From Bacillota bacterium (lineage in GTDB: Bacteria; Bacillota; Clostridia; Lachnospirales; Cellulosilyticaceae): a stretch of 64,000 nucleotides of DNA. The translations under genes and the position numbers were made by a program. The notes below the pieces were generated by a model that saw only the letters and a list, made by a program, of their open reading frames with translations, did not search any database and was not told the DNA's origin. This document shows positions 25,523 through 34,712 of the stretch, piece after piece (position 1 is the first letter of the stretch; each line of letters begins with the position of its first letter). The stretch spans positions 18,834-82,833 of the forward strand of contig JAEZJJ010000017.1 of assembly GCA_023436395.1 (NCBI GenBank). Reading direction: 5' to 3'.

Positions 25523-25729
25523 CTATATTTCTTTTATCTCCATTACATCATATCCTGCCTCATCAATAGCTTCTATGATGACTTCATTATCTGCCTCAGT
25601 ATCTATTACAGCATATTTCCCTTCTAAGTTTACTTCTAGTTCTCCTTGTGCAAAATCATTTAATGCTTCCTTTACATGTGCTACGCAATGCCCACAACTC
25701 ATTCCTTCAATTATAATTTTCTTTTTCAT
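25523..25729 (-). CDS. copZ: Copper chaperone, CopZ-like HMA protein
   Basis: 68 residues, a single ferredoxin-like heavy-metal domain with the metal motif GMSCGHC (cysteines 12 and 15) and the late IIEAIDEAGYDV helix-strand. It binds Cu(I) and hands it to CopA, encoded 76 bases upstream in the same operon. Confidence 0.85.
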   Translation of the reverse strand: MKKKIIIEGMSCGHCVAHVKEALNDFAQGELEVNLEGKYAVIDTEADNEVIIEAIDEAGYDVMEIKEI

Positions 25730-25805
25730 CTGATCCTCTCCTCTATATTATTATCTATTTAATTATTCCTTAAATCTTATCCTTTTATTTAAACTACCTT
25801 CCTAA

Positions 25806-28244
25806 TTATGCTTTAAATTTCTTAAGCCTTAATGCATTAAGTACTACAGATACAGAACTTAAACTCATAGCTCCAGCTGCAATCATTGGGTTTAATAATG
25901 GTCCTCCAAAAATATGAAGTATCCCCATAGCTACAGGTATGCCTAGAAGGTTATATCCAAATGCCCAAAATAGATTCTGTTTAATATTTCTAATAGTCGC
26001 TTGACTAAGTTTGATAGCCGTAACTACATCTATAAGGTCGCTTCTCATCAGTACAATATCCGCTGATTCAATAGCTACATCCGTTCCTGAACCAATAGCA
26101 ATCCCTATATCTGCCCTAGCTAGGGCTGGAGCATCATTAATGCCATCTCCTACCATAGCTACTTTCTTACCTTGTTTTTGAAGTTGATGAACCTCATTAG
26201 CCTTATCCTCTGGTAATACTTCTGCAAGTACATGGTTAATGCCTAATTGTTTTCCAATTGCCATAGCTGTTTTTTGATTATCACCAGTAATCATAACTAT
26301 CTCAATCCCCATCTGGTGAAGTTTATCTATAGCTTCTCTACTCGTTGGTTTAATCGTATCGGCTACAGCTATAATCCCTTCTAATTGACCTTCTACTGCA
26401 ATATACATAGGCGTTTTACCTTCTTTAGCTAATGCATCCCAGTTATGAGACATACGACTAATATCCACGCCTTGTTCTAACATAAGTTTTTGATTTCCTA
26501 ATAAAATCTGCTCATTATTAATTTTTGCTTGTATCCCATGACCTAGGATTGCCTTGAATTCTTGTATCTCCTTTAGCTCTAGCCCTTGTTCCTGTGCTGC
26601 TTTCACAATTGCTTCGCCAAGTGGGTGTTCTGACCCTTTTTCCGCACTAGCGGCTAAAACAAGAAGCTCTCCTTCACTGCGTGTATTCCCTAAAATATCT
26701 GTCACCTTCGGTTTACCTTCTGTTAAGGTCCCTGTTTTATCAAATACAATTGTATCTATTTTATGAGCCGTCTCTAGTGCCTCTCCTCCTTTGATCAGTA
26801 CACCATTTTCTGCACCCTTTCCTGTACCTACCATAATAGCTGTAGGTGTTGCAAGCCCTAGAGCACATGGGCATGCAATAACTAGTACTGCAATAAAAAT
26901 AGTAAGTGCAAAAACAGGTGTCTCTCCAGCAATCAGCCATCCAACTGTGGCAATAATAGCTAGCCCTATTACTGTAGGTACAAAATAAGAGGAGATGATA
27001 TCTGCCATCTTTGCAATAGGTGCCTTAGTATTTTGAGCATCTTCTACCAGTTTAATAATTTGAGCTAGTGTTGTATCTTTTCCTACCTTTGTGACACGAT
27101 ATTTGATGAAACCAGTTGTATTAATACTTGCCCCCACTACCTTACTGCCCACACTCTTCGCAGCAGGTAAACTTTCCCCTGTTAACATAGACTCATCAAC
27201 AGCTGTGGTTCCTTCTATAACTTCTCCATCCACTGGTAACTTCTCTCCCGGTTTAACGACTACAATATCTCCTACAACTACCTCTTCTAAAGCTACTAGG
27301 ATTTCCTCATTCCCTCTCATAATAGTTGCAGTCTTTGGTGCTAAATCCATAAGCTTTTTAATAGCCTCTGATGTTTTCCCCTTTGAGCGTGCTTCTAAAT
27401 ATTTACCTACCGTAATCAGTGCCAGTATTGTAGCAGCTGATTCATAGTAAAGATGCATAGCATGCATCATGCCTGCCTCACTATCTCCTATGATCTTGTA
27501 AGTCATATATAAGCTATAAATAACGGCTGCTAGAGTCCCTATAGCAATCAAGGAATCCATATTAGGGCTTAGTGTAATAAGATTTTTAATTCCTACTTTG
27601 TAGAATTTGAAGCCCATTAACATAACAGGTAAAGTCAGACCTAATTGAATCAGGGCAAAATTAAGGGGATTTATCATAGGATCAATCACTTGAGGCAAAG
27701 GCATTCCTACCATATGTCCCATCGTAATAATCAAAAGAGGAATGGTAAATATTAATGAGCCTATAAGGCGATAGAATAAAATCTGCTCTTCTGTAAATTT
27801 CCTTGATCCATTAGGCTTTTCTCCTTGAGAAATCAACTTATAACCAGCTTTTTCTACTGCTGCCTTAATCATTCCTTCTTTTACTCTATCTCCATCTACC
27901 TTTACGGTTAGTTTTTCAGTGGCAAAGTTTACACTACCACTCTCTACACCGTCTAACTTTTTTATCACTTTTTCTACCCTATTGGCACAAGCTGAGCAAC
28001 TCATGCCTTCTACTTTAAAAGTATAGACCACTTCATTCTTATGGACCTGATACCCAGCTTTCTCTATTGCTGCTTCAATTTCTTTGAATCCTAGCTTACT
28101 TTCATCATATTCTATATTTAACTTCTCAGTGGCAAAATTAACCTGAGCGTTTGTGGTGCCCTCTAACTTTTTTACTACTCTCTCAACTCTACTTGCACAA
28201 GCTGAGCAAGTCATTCCCTCTATTTTTACACTTTTATGAGTCAT
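25806..28244 (-). CDS. copA: Copper-exporting P1B-type ATPase with two HMA domains
   Basis: 812 residues from the ATG at 28244. A longer frame begins at a GTG inside the operator at 28274, which is unlikely. Two N-terminal HMA domains each carry M-T/S-C-S-A-C. There are eight membrane helices with the Cu(I) motif CPC in [14 protein letters not shown]. Other motifs are actuator MLTGES, phosphorylation [20 protein letters not shown] (HP locus) and the hinge [34 protein letters not shown] gives the last-helix Met/Ser ligands of Cu(I) pumps. It pumps Cu(I) out of the cell. Confidence 0.95.
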   Translation of the reverse strand: MTHKSVKIEGMTCSACASRVERVVKKLEGTTNAQVNFATEKLNIEYDESKLGFKEIEAAIEKAGYQVHKNEVVYTFKVEGMSCSACANRVEKVIKKLDGVESGSVNFATEKLTVKVDGDRVKEGMIKAAVEKAGYKLISQGEKPNGSRKFTEEQILFYRLIGSLIFTIPLLIITMGHMVGMPLPQVIDPMINPLNFALIQLGLTLPVMLMGFKFYKVGIKNLITLSPNMDSLIAIGTLAAVIYSLYMTYKIIGDSEAGMMHAMHLYYESAATILALITVGKYLEARSKGKTSEAIKKLMDLAPKTATIMRGNEEILVALEEVVVGDIVVVKPGEKLPVDGEVIEGTTAVDESMLTGESLPAAKSVGSKVVGASINTTGFIKYRVTKVGKDTTLAQIIKLVEDAQNTKAPIAKMADIISSYFVPTVIGLAIIATVGWLIAGETPVFALTIFIAVLVIACPCALGLATPTAIMVGTGKGAENGVLIKGGEALETAHKIDTIVFDKTGTLTEGKPKVTDILGNTRSEGELLVLAASAEKGSEHPLGEAIVKAAQEQGLELKEIQEFKAILGHGIQAKINNEQILLGNQKLMLEQGVDISRMSHNWDALAKEGKTPMYIAVEGQLEGIIAVADTIKPTSREAIDKLHQMGIEIVMITGDNQKTAMAIGKQLGINHVLAEVLPEDKANEVHQLQKQGKKVAMVGDGINDAPALARADIGIAIGSGTDVAIESADIVLMRSDLIDVVTAIKLSQATIRNIKQNLFWAFGYNLLGIPVAMGILHIFGGPLLNPMIAAGAMSLSSVSVVLNALRLKKFKA

Positions 28245-28269
28245 AGCCCCCATCCTTTCTCTTTCTTGC

Positions 28270-28323
28270 AACACCCCCTAGGGGTGTTTTCTTCATCATA
28301 TGCTTCTTTAATTGTTTTGTCAA
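28270..28323 (-). promoter_or_regulatory. copA promoter with CsoR-type operator
   Basis: Minus-strand TTGACA (28318-28323), 17-base spacer and TATGAT (28295-28300) form the promoter. The inverted repeat AACACCCC-CTA-GGGGTGTT (28270-28288) covers the region just after the start site. A G/C-tract palindrome of this kind is typical for the copper repressor CsoR. No csoR gene lies in this window. Confidence 0.75.
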
Positions 28324-28480
28324 TAACACCTCTTATTAATTCCTTATAATTCATAAATAATCTTTACAAATTTTAGTATTTCTATTGCGCATTCTACATT
28401 ATGTTAAGTAAAATAGATGCTATATAATTATAATATAAGGGAGATACTTTAATTAAATTAACTTAAGAAAGGACAACTTG

Positions 28481-29755
28481 ATGTCTAAAATTAATAACTC
28501 GAAAAATATAAAACAAGTTCATATTAAGTATTTTAGTATTTTAACAACTATATTATTTTTTATAGCCTCTTTTTTACTAGCTACTCCTTCAGAAATTATT
28601 GAGGGAATGAAGGCTATTATCATTTCAAGAGATGCTCTTATAACAGATTATTTTAGACTCGCTGGTTATGGTGCCGCCTTCTTTAATTCTGGTGTCATCT
28701 TAACAATAGTTATAACACTGATCATTAGGTTAAAGGCTTCATTTAATGGGTTGGCTGTCGCAGCTATTCTTATTAATGCAGGTTTTGCCTTATTCGGGAA
28801 AAATCCTATTAATATTTTTCCTATTTTATTAGGAACTTATTTTTATGCTAAAGTTCACAACACTAAAATGAATAGGTATCTCTATACCGCATTATTTGGT
28901 ACCTGCCTCTCACCTTTAGTCACTGAAGTTGTTTACTTAATGCCTTTTAACCTACCTATTAACCTAGCCATTGCCTTACTCGTAGGTGTCTTAATTGGTT
29001 TTATTTTACCAACCTTAGCAATGCATACACCTACTATGCATCTAGGATATAATCTGTTTAATGTAGGATTTGCTGCCGGTATATTAGGCCTTGGTATTGT
29101 AAGTATTTTAAAAGCTTTAGGTTTTGAAAGTACTCCTACTCTCGTTTGGCAAGAAGGTAGACCATTATGGTTAATTATTGTCTTATATACTTACTTTTTA
29201 CTCACCTTTTTATATGGTTTATGGCTAAACAAAGGGCAATTAAAACCTTTATTAAAAATCTTACACCATCCTGGTCGTGCTATTGCTGACTTTATCCTTA
29301 TGGATGGCTTAGGGGCTACCTTCATGAATATGGGGATCTTAGGTAGTATTAGTCTTTCCTATATTCTTTTAATCAAAGGGGATTTATCGGGACCTATCGT
29401 TGGTGCCATACTTACTGTATTTGGTTTTGGTGCATTTGGTGTTCATGCCCGTAATTTCATCCCTTGTCTATTAGGTGTTTACTTGTCTACTTTCCTAAGC
29501 ACTTTCACACCTACTGGGCCTGGCATGCAAATTGCTGCCTTATTTAGTTCAGGTATCGCACCTATTGCTGGAGAATTTGGCATTGTTGTAGGTATATTAG
29601 CAGGTATGGTACATGCTGCTATTGTCTCAAGTACTTCTCATATGTATGCAGGCCTTAATCTATATAACAATGGCTTTTCTGCTGGCTTTGTAGCTATTAT
29701 ACTAGTACCGTTACTAGAAAACTTTAAGATCTATTTAGAGAATAAGAAATCGTAG
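28481..29755 (+). CDS. DUF1576 polytopic membrane protein
   Basis: 424 residues from the ATG at 28481 (AAAGGA seven bases upstream). About ten to eleven hydrophobic helices fill the chain. Two internal halves look alike, each with a repeated glycine/asparagine box: NLFNVGFAAGILGLG near residue 190 and NLYNNGFSAGFVAI near the end. ALFGKNPINIFPI and VHARNFIPCLLGVYL are also reminiscent of each other. I read it as the DUF1576 family. Duplicated halves with conserved N/G re-entrant segments suggest a transporter or channel; substrate unknown. It is followed ten bases later by a small soluble partner. Confidence 0.65.
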   Translation: MSKINNSKNIKQVHIKYFSILTTILFFIASFLLATPSEIIEGMKAIIISRDALITDYFRLAGYGAAFFNSGVILTIVITLIIRLKASFNGLAVAAILINAGFALFGKNPINIFPILLGTYFYAKVHNTKMNRYLYTALFGTCLSPLVTEVVYLMPFNLPINLAIALLVGVLIGFILPTLAMHTPTMHLGYNLFNVGFAAGILGLGIVSILKALGFESTPTLVWQEGRPLWLIIVLYTYFLLTFLYGLWLNKGQLKPLLKILHHPGRAIADFILMDGLGATFMNMGILGSISLSYILLIKGDLSGPIVGAILTVFGFGAFGVHARNFIPCLLGVYLSTFLSTFTPTGPGMQIAALFSSGIAPIAGEFGIVVGILAGMVHAAIVSSTSHMYAGLNLYNNGFSAGFVAIILVPLLENFKIYLENKKS

Positions 29756-29765
29756 GAGATAAATA

Positions 29766-30113
29766 ATGATACATGATAGAAAGAAATTAGTTAAAATAGT
29801 TGAAGAATTAACCATGTTTTTCTTTGGTATTGGCGGAAATGATATTACTTCTAGAATACAAGAAGTAGATCACACTGCCATTATTACCTTTACTTCCAAT
29901 TATAATTTAAAGTGTGCTCATAAACTTAAATCCCTAAAGTATTTCTTAAATAGTGAAAAGGATGATAGTATCGAGGATGTATACTGGGAATTAGCAGGTG
30001 TATGTGAGTGTAGTGATACAAGTCAACTACTTTTGCTAGGAATGATGGTAGATAGTGCTTCTGTAGATATTACTGATGATATTGTCACTGTTAGGCTTGA
30101 AAAAAATATATAA
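29766..30113 (+). CDS. Small conserved partner of the DUF1576 protein
   Basis: A 115-residue soluble protein, ten bases downstream of the DUF1576 gene with its own GGAGA site. It begins MIHDRKKLVKIVEELTMFFF and carries GIGGNDITSRI, then TAIITFTSNYNLKC, an alpha-beta pattern like small ACT/GlnB-type or DUF regulatory domains, and two cysteines in GVCECSDTS. No family is recognised. The operon context suggests a regulator or soluble subunit for the membrane protein. Confidence 0.5.
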   Translation: MIHDRKKLVKIVEELTMFFFGIGGNDITSRIQEVDHTAIITFTSNYNLKCAHKLKSLKYFLNSEKDDSIEDVYWELAGVCECSDTSQLLLLGMMVDSASVDITDDIVTVRLEKNI

Positions 30114-30153
30114 ACTAATAGTAACGACACACGTTCCTAAACTACTAAAAAGA

Positions 30154-30188
30154 CTACTATGAAACTCATCTCTGAAGTTTCATAGTAG
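30154..30188. terminator. Terminator after the DUF1576 operon
   Basis: CTACTATGAAACT (30154-30166) pairs perfectly with AGTTTCATAGTAG (30176-30188), followed by CCTTGTTT on plus. Preceding A-run allows it to serve the convergent ABC operon as well. Confidence 0.75.
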
Positions 30189-30224
30189 CCTTGTTTAATT
30201 TGTATCACTTATTAAAGCTCTATA

Positions 30225-31982
30225 TTATATAGCAAATTGACTATTATAAAGCTCATAATAAAATCCTTTTTTCTCTAGAAGTACCTCATGAGTACCTTGT
30301 TCAATGATTTTTCCTTCTTTCATCACTAGAATCACATCTGCATTTTGAATAGTAGATAATCTATGAGCCACAATAAAACTTGTTCGTCCCTCCATTAACT
30401 TATTAAATGCACTTTGTATTTTAATCTCTGTTCTAGTATCAATAGAAGAAGTGGCTTCATCTAAAATAAGCATAGGTGGTTTAGTTAGCATTACCCTTGT
30501 AATACATAAAAGTTGCTTTTGACCTTGGGAAAGCATCCCTCCGTCTTCACCAATGACTGTATCATATCCCTTTGGTAAGCGTTTGATAAATGAGTGAGAA
30601 TGAGCTGCTTTAGCTGCTGCAATGATTTCTTCATCTGTTGCATCTTCTTTCCCCATTTTAATGTTTTCTCTAATAGTTCCCTTCTTTAACCATGTTTCTT
30701 GAAGTACCATCCCATAGTTAAGGCGTAGATTTTTTCTTTTTAAATCTCTAATAGGATATTCATCTACTAATATGCTTCCTTGATTCACATCGTAAAAACG
30801 CATGAGTAGGTTAATAAGTGTAGTCTTTCCACATCCTGTGGGACCTACAATTGCTACCCTCTGTCCTGGTTTAATATCAATATTAAAGTTTTCAATAAGT
30901 CTTTTCTCTGGTACATAAGAGAAGCTTACATTTTTACAGGTAACATGCCCACTTGCTCTCTCTAACTCTTTAGCTTCTATGGCATCTGGGATTTGTGCTT
31001 CTTCTTCAATAAGCTCAAAGATTCTAGCTGCACATGCAAGGGCATTTTGAAGCTCTGTAACAACTCCTGATATCTCATTGAAAGGCTTGGTATATTGATT
31101 GGCATAGCTTAGGAAACAAGACCATGCCCCTACAGTCATTTTGCCACTTAATACGGCTAAAGCTCCTGTCACAGCTACTCCTGCATACACTAGACTATTT
31201 ACAAATCTGGTACAAGGATTAGTAAGGGAAGAAAAGAAAGTTGCTCTTAAAGAATATTTTGCAAGCCTTTTATTTATTTCATCAAACTTCTCTATGGCTT
31301 CTTCTTCATAACCATAAGCCTTAACTACTTTTTCATTGCCAATCATTTCATCAATAAAGGCAGTCTGCTCCCCTCTCGTTTCTGATTGGAGTTTAAACAT
31401 GCTATAAGTCTTCTTAGCAATAAAACTTGCTACAAATAAGGAAAGGGGTGTAACTAATACGACTACAAATGTAATCCCTATATTAATAGTCAGCATAAAA
31501 ATCAGTGTGCCCACTATGGTCACTAGCCCTGTAAACAACTGAGTAAAGCCTAGTAAAAGTCCATCTGCAAATTGGTCTACATCTGCAATAACTCTGCTTA
31601 TAATATCTCCTTGTGAATGGGCATCTATATATTTAAGAGGTAAGACTTCTATTTTCTTAAAGGCCTCATCCCTCATATCTCTTACCACTTGATAGGTCAC
31701 CTTATTATTAATCATGTTCATCAACCATTGCGCAATAGATGTAAATCCCACCATAATAATGACAATAATAAGCTGTCTTAAAATTTCTTGAAAGTTAATA
31801 GGACCATAAGCAAGCCCATCTATTGCTCGTCCAACTAAAATAGGCACATATAAGGTAAGAATTACAACTACTGTAGCTAATAAGACTGATGCTAGTATAA
31901 GTCCTCGGTATTTCTTTGTATAACCTAGTACCTTTTTAAGAGTATTCTTTTGAAGGTCTTTATCTAACCCTTTCTTTTTCAT
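30225..31982 (-). CDS. ABC exporter half-transporter with canonical catalytic site
   Basis: 585 residues: six-helix type 1 exporter domain (~25-330) and ATPase domain. Walker A is GPTGCGKTTL, the signature is LSQGQKQLLCI, Walker B with catalytic glutamate is MLILDEATSS, and the switch is AHRLSTI. It overlaps the gene upstream by four bases. Its partner has Asp in place of the catalytic Glu, so the two form a heterodimer of BmrCD/LmrCD type with one active ATP site. Substrate: lipophilic drugs or lipids, not determined by sequence. Confidence 0.9.
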   Translation of the reverse strand: MKKKGLDKDLQKNTLKKVLGYTKKYRGLILASVLLATVVVILTLYVPILVGRAIDGLAYGPINFQEILRQLIIVIIMVGFTSIAQWLMNMINNKVTYQVVRDMRDEAFKKIEVLPLKYIDAHSQGDIISRVIADVDQFADGLLLGFTQLFTGLVTIVGTLIFMLTINIGITFVVVLVTPLSLFVASFIAKKTYSMFKLQSETRGEQTAFIDEMIGNEKVVKAYGYEEEAIEKFDEINKRLAKYSLRATFFSSLTNPCTRFVNSLVYAGVAVTGALAVLSGKMTVGAWSCFLSYANQYTKPFNEISGVVTELQNALACAARIFELIEEEAQIPDAIEAKELERASGHVTCKNVSFSYVPEKRLIENFNIDIKPGQRVAIVGPTGCGKTTLINLLMRFYDVNQGSILVDEYPIRDLKRKNLRLNYGMVLQETWLKKGTIRENIKMGKEDATDEEIIAAAKAAHSHSFIKRLPKGYDTVIGEDGGMLSQGQKQLLCITRVMLTKPPMLILDEATSSIDTRTEIKIQSAFNKLMEGRTSFIVAHRLSTIQNADVILVMKEGKIIEQGTHEVLLEKKGFYYELYNSQFAI

Positions 31983-33706
31983 CTGCCTCCCTCCTTCTTA
32001 AACTGAGAATAGTAGATTTCCTGATAAACTTCACAGTTTTCTAGAAGTTCTTCGTGTGTTCCCTTGCCAGCTAAATGACCATCATCTAATACAACAATAA
32101 GGTCTGCATATTGAACAGAGGAAGCTCTTTGAGATACAATCACCACTGTTGGGGAATAATCTAGTTCCTTAATAGCTTTGCGCAGCTTAGCATCTGTGGC
32201 AAAGTCTAAGGCTGAGGTACTATCATCTAAAATGAGTATTTCTGGCTTTTTCACCAATGCCCTTGCAATGGTCAGTCGCTGTCTCTGCCCGCCAGAAAGG
32301 TTCTTTCCACCTTGCTCAATCTGAGCTTTAAGTCCTCCTTTGTTCTCTACCACATCCTTTGCCTGTGCAATACTAATAGCCTGCTCCATTTCTTCCACTG
32401 TTGCTTCTTTTTTTCCCAAACGGAGATTTTCCTCTATTGTTCCTTTAAAGAGGACAGCCTTTTGCATGACAATGCCTACCTTGTCCCTTAGAACTTCTAT
32501 AGGATAATCTTTTACATTGATTCCATTAATGCATACTTCCCCTAGTGTGGCATCATAAAATCTAGGAATCATATGAACAACCGAGCTTTTGCCTGAACCT
32601 GTTCCCCCAATTATACCAAGGGTTTGACCTCTTTTGACCTCAAAATTAATATGAGATAAAGATTCTTCCCCCGCATCAGCATAAATTAAGGATACATCTT
32701 TGAAGGTGATACTTGCATCCGTTGTCTCTACCCCCTCATTTCTTCCTACACTCTCCTTCATACTAGGTGTTATATGAAAAACATCAGCAATACGATTACC
32801 ACAAGCCAGAGATTTATTCACTGTAATAATCAGCGCTGCCAGCTTAATTAGTTCTACTAGGATTTGAGACATATAGTTATAAAGAGCCACTACCTCACCA
32901 CTACTTAACTTTCCTGCATCCACCTGAAGGGCACCCACCCATATAAGCCATACAATAGCCAAATTAATAATGACATAGGTAAGAGGATTCATAAGTGCTG
33001 AGATACTTCCTGCTTTTTTCTGCTGTTTAGTAAGTGACTCATTACGCTTATTAAACCTTTCTATCTCCTCTTCTTCCTTACAAAACGCCCTAATGACACG
33101 AACTCCTGCTAAGTTTTCCCTAGTAGCACTTAAAACATCATCAAGTCGCCCTTGAACTGCTTTAAGCATAGGAATATTGAGTAACATAATTCCAAATACC
33201 ACAAAAGAAAGTAAAATAATTGCCACCACAAAAATCCTTGCAGATTTAACATCAATGGTAAAAGCCATAACCATTGCGCCAAAGACCACAAAGGGAGATC
33301 TTAAGAAGAGACGTAGCACCATATTGACACCATTTTGTGCTTGATTTACATCACTTGTCATCCTTGTAATCATTGTGGAAGTTCCTAATGTATCAATCTC
33401 TGTAAAGGAAAGTCCTAATAAATGCTTAAATAAAGAATGACGTACACCTGTTCCAAAACCGACTGCAGCCTTGGCAGAAAAGTATTGAGCTGTAACCGAA
33501 CAAATAAGCCCTATGATTCCTAGAACTACAAGTAAACTACACATTTGAATAATATATGTTTTATCCCCTCTTCCAATTCCTTTATCAATGATATCCGCAA
33601 TTACTAGAGGTACGAATAATTCAAAAGAAGCTTCTAGCATTTTAAATAAAGGTGCTAAAATACATTCCTTCTTATAGCCTTTTAAATAAACGAGTAACTC
33701 TTTCAT
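31979..33706 (-). CDS. ABC exporter half-transporter with degenerate catalytic site
   Basis: 575 residues with six membrane helices and an ATPase domain. Walker A is GGTGSGKSSV, the signature LSGGQRQRLTIARAL is canonical, but Walker B reads ILILDDSTSALD: aspartate replaces the catalytic glutamate. The H-loop is also changed (IVSQRASSV in place of a histidine). Both marks identify the subunit with the non-hydrolysing site in heterodimeric exporters. First gene of the pair. Confidence 0.9.
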   Translation of the reverse strand: MKELLVYLKGYKKECILAPLFKMLEASFELFVPLVIADIIDKGIGRGDKTYIIQMCSLLVVLGIIGLICSVTAQYFSAKAAVGFGTGVRHSLFKHLLGLSFTEIDTLGTSTMITRMTSDVNQAQNGVNMVLRLFLRSPFVVFGAMVMAFTIDVKSARIFVVAIILLSFVVFGIMLLNIPMLKAVQGRLDDVLSATRENLAGVRVIRAFCKEEEEIERFNKRNESLTKQQKKAGSISALMNPLTYVIINLAIVWLIWVGALQVDAGKLSSGEVVALYNYMSQILVELIKLAALIITVNKSLACGNRIADVFHITPSMKESVGRNEGVETTDASITFKDVSLIYADAGEESLSHINFEVKRGQTLGIIGGTGSGKSSVVHMIPRFYDATLGEVCINGINVKDYPIEVLRDKVGIVMQKAVLFKGTIEENLRLGKKEATVEEMEQAISIAQAKDVVENKGGLKAQIEQGGKNLSGGQRQRLTIARALVKKPEILILDDSTSALDFATDAKLRKAIKELDYSPTVVIVSQRASSVQYADLIVVLDDGHLAGKGTHEELLENCEVYQEIYYSQFKKEGGR

Positions 33707-33744
33707 CTTCTCCTCCTCGCCCTTTTATTTTTCAAAATTTCCGA

Positions 33745-34169
33745 CTCTTATCATAACATAGTCTATGCTATACGTGAATACTTTACAAGAATAAGACATG
33801 CTCACTATTTTGAAAATCTCCCAGCTCCTGCTGTTAGTGTAACCGATATTTATGATAACCCACTTATTCTCTATAGAAGATGGGAAAAAATCATCAAAAA
33901 AATAGCCTCCGAAGAAGCTATTAACCCTAATATTTTTGTATGAATGATGATGCTAGAACTACAGCAAGTATGCTAATTCTGGCCTCGGTATAGGCATTAT
34001 CCCTGAATTCTTCTTACCACTATTGAACTCTGGCATGGAAACAAGAATAATAAAAGACTCTGAACTAGAATCTAATATCTGTTTGCTTCGCAACCCTAAT
34101 AGTTATCTGAGTACTGTTACAGAACTTTTCTATGATTTTTTGTGTAGTACAATCTCACTAGCAAATTGA
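33745..34169 (+). pseudogene. Decayed LysR-family regulator, C-terminal sensor domain only
   Basis: Conceptual translation in three frames gives DSYHNIVYAIREYF, then HAHYFENLPAPAVSVTDIYD with NPLILYRRWEKII, then (after losing one base near 33944) MNDDARTTAS, then (after another lost base near 33973) NSGLGIGIIPEFFLPLL and ELFYDFLCSTISLAN before a TGA at 34169. This is the substrate-binding half of a LysR regulator. The DNA-binding half and a start codon are missing. The fragment is intergenic between the ABC exporter and an IS110-linked region. Confidence 0.65.
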
Positions 34170-34170
34170 A

Positions 34171-34440
34171 AGTTGTCAGGGATGCTTGTAAGAAAGGGTG
34201 ATGGGCGGAAAGGAGAGGGAAAGGGCTATCTTCCAGTGCTCCGGTCCGTATTTTTTGAAGCACTAAGCTCACTTATTTAGATGAACGCACGAAAACTCCC
34301 GTTGGTCAAACACTCGTGCTAACACCCATCTAAAACGTTCGCTAAGTGCTTCTAAAAAAATACTCCCAAGTCGCTCTTCCAGACAGCCCTTCCCCACTCC
34401 TTTCCCTCAGCGTTATTGTGCTTACAAACTACCACGACGG
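34171..34440. repeat. Large imperfect palindrome beside the IS110 element
   Basis: The two halves are inverted and roughly 65-75% identical by eye. GTATTTTTTGAAGCACTAAG (34248-34267) matches the complement of GCTAAGTGCTTCT(A7)TAC (34341-34363), and AAAGGAGAGGGAAAGGGCT (34210-34228) matches the complement of AGCCCTTCCCCACTCCTTT (34385-34403). The centre (about 34293-34315) contains TCCCGTTGGTCAAACACTCG. A reversed, diverged copy of that centre, GTGTTTGACCAGCAGGAGTT, recurs at 34451-34470. It encodes no protein and may be a MITE-like or RNA-forming element. Confidence 0.6.
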
Positions 34441-34524
34441 GTGAGACTGAGTGTTTGACCAGCAGGAGTTTTGTACTATAAATATAGGTACTTAATCTCA
34501 TTAGTTAGGTATCTACACTTATTT

Positions 34525-34712
34525 TTATTATAATAAGAGTGTGGTCTAATGTAAGCGAGTGAGGGACTATAGCTCCCGTGGCGAAAACTTTTAGCCATCT
34601 CTTATTATAGATATTCGCTTAAGCAGGTTGGAACCTAACTAGGCTTCCGTGTAACGAACAAAAATGAGTAGTAATAAGTGGATGGAAAAACTACTATTAA
34701 GGAGGGTGTCTT
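34525..34712 (+). ncRNA. Candidate IS110 bridge RNA region
   Basis: The roughly 190 bases just before the transposase ATG are non-coding but highly foldable. An 11-bp stem TATAATAAGAG (34529-34539) / CTCTTATTATA (34599-34609) encloses a GGGA/TCCC hairpin (34563-34577) and the near-palindrome TGGC...GCCA (34579-34597). It is followed by GGAACCT/AGGCTTCC (34630-34648) and AGTAG/CTACT around 34668-34694. IS110-group elements express a bridge RNA from exactly this place, with two internal loops pairing target and donor DNA. The loops here were not matched to DNA ends. Confidence 0.5.

Noticed and set aside
25261..25569. Plus-strand 102-codon frame overlapping motB end
   Set aside because: Out-of-frame shadow of motB running through the terminator.
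27091..27447. Plus-strand 118-codon Thr/Ser-rich frame in copA
   Set aside because: Antisense to the well-defined P-type ATPase domain.
34171..34440. Possible CRISPR-like or tandem repeat array
   Set aside because: It is an inverted, not a direct, repeat and has no regularly spaced units.
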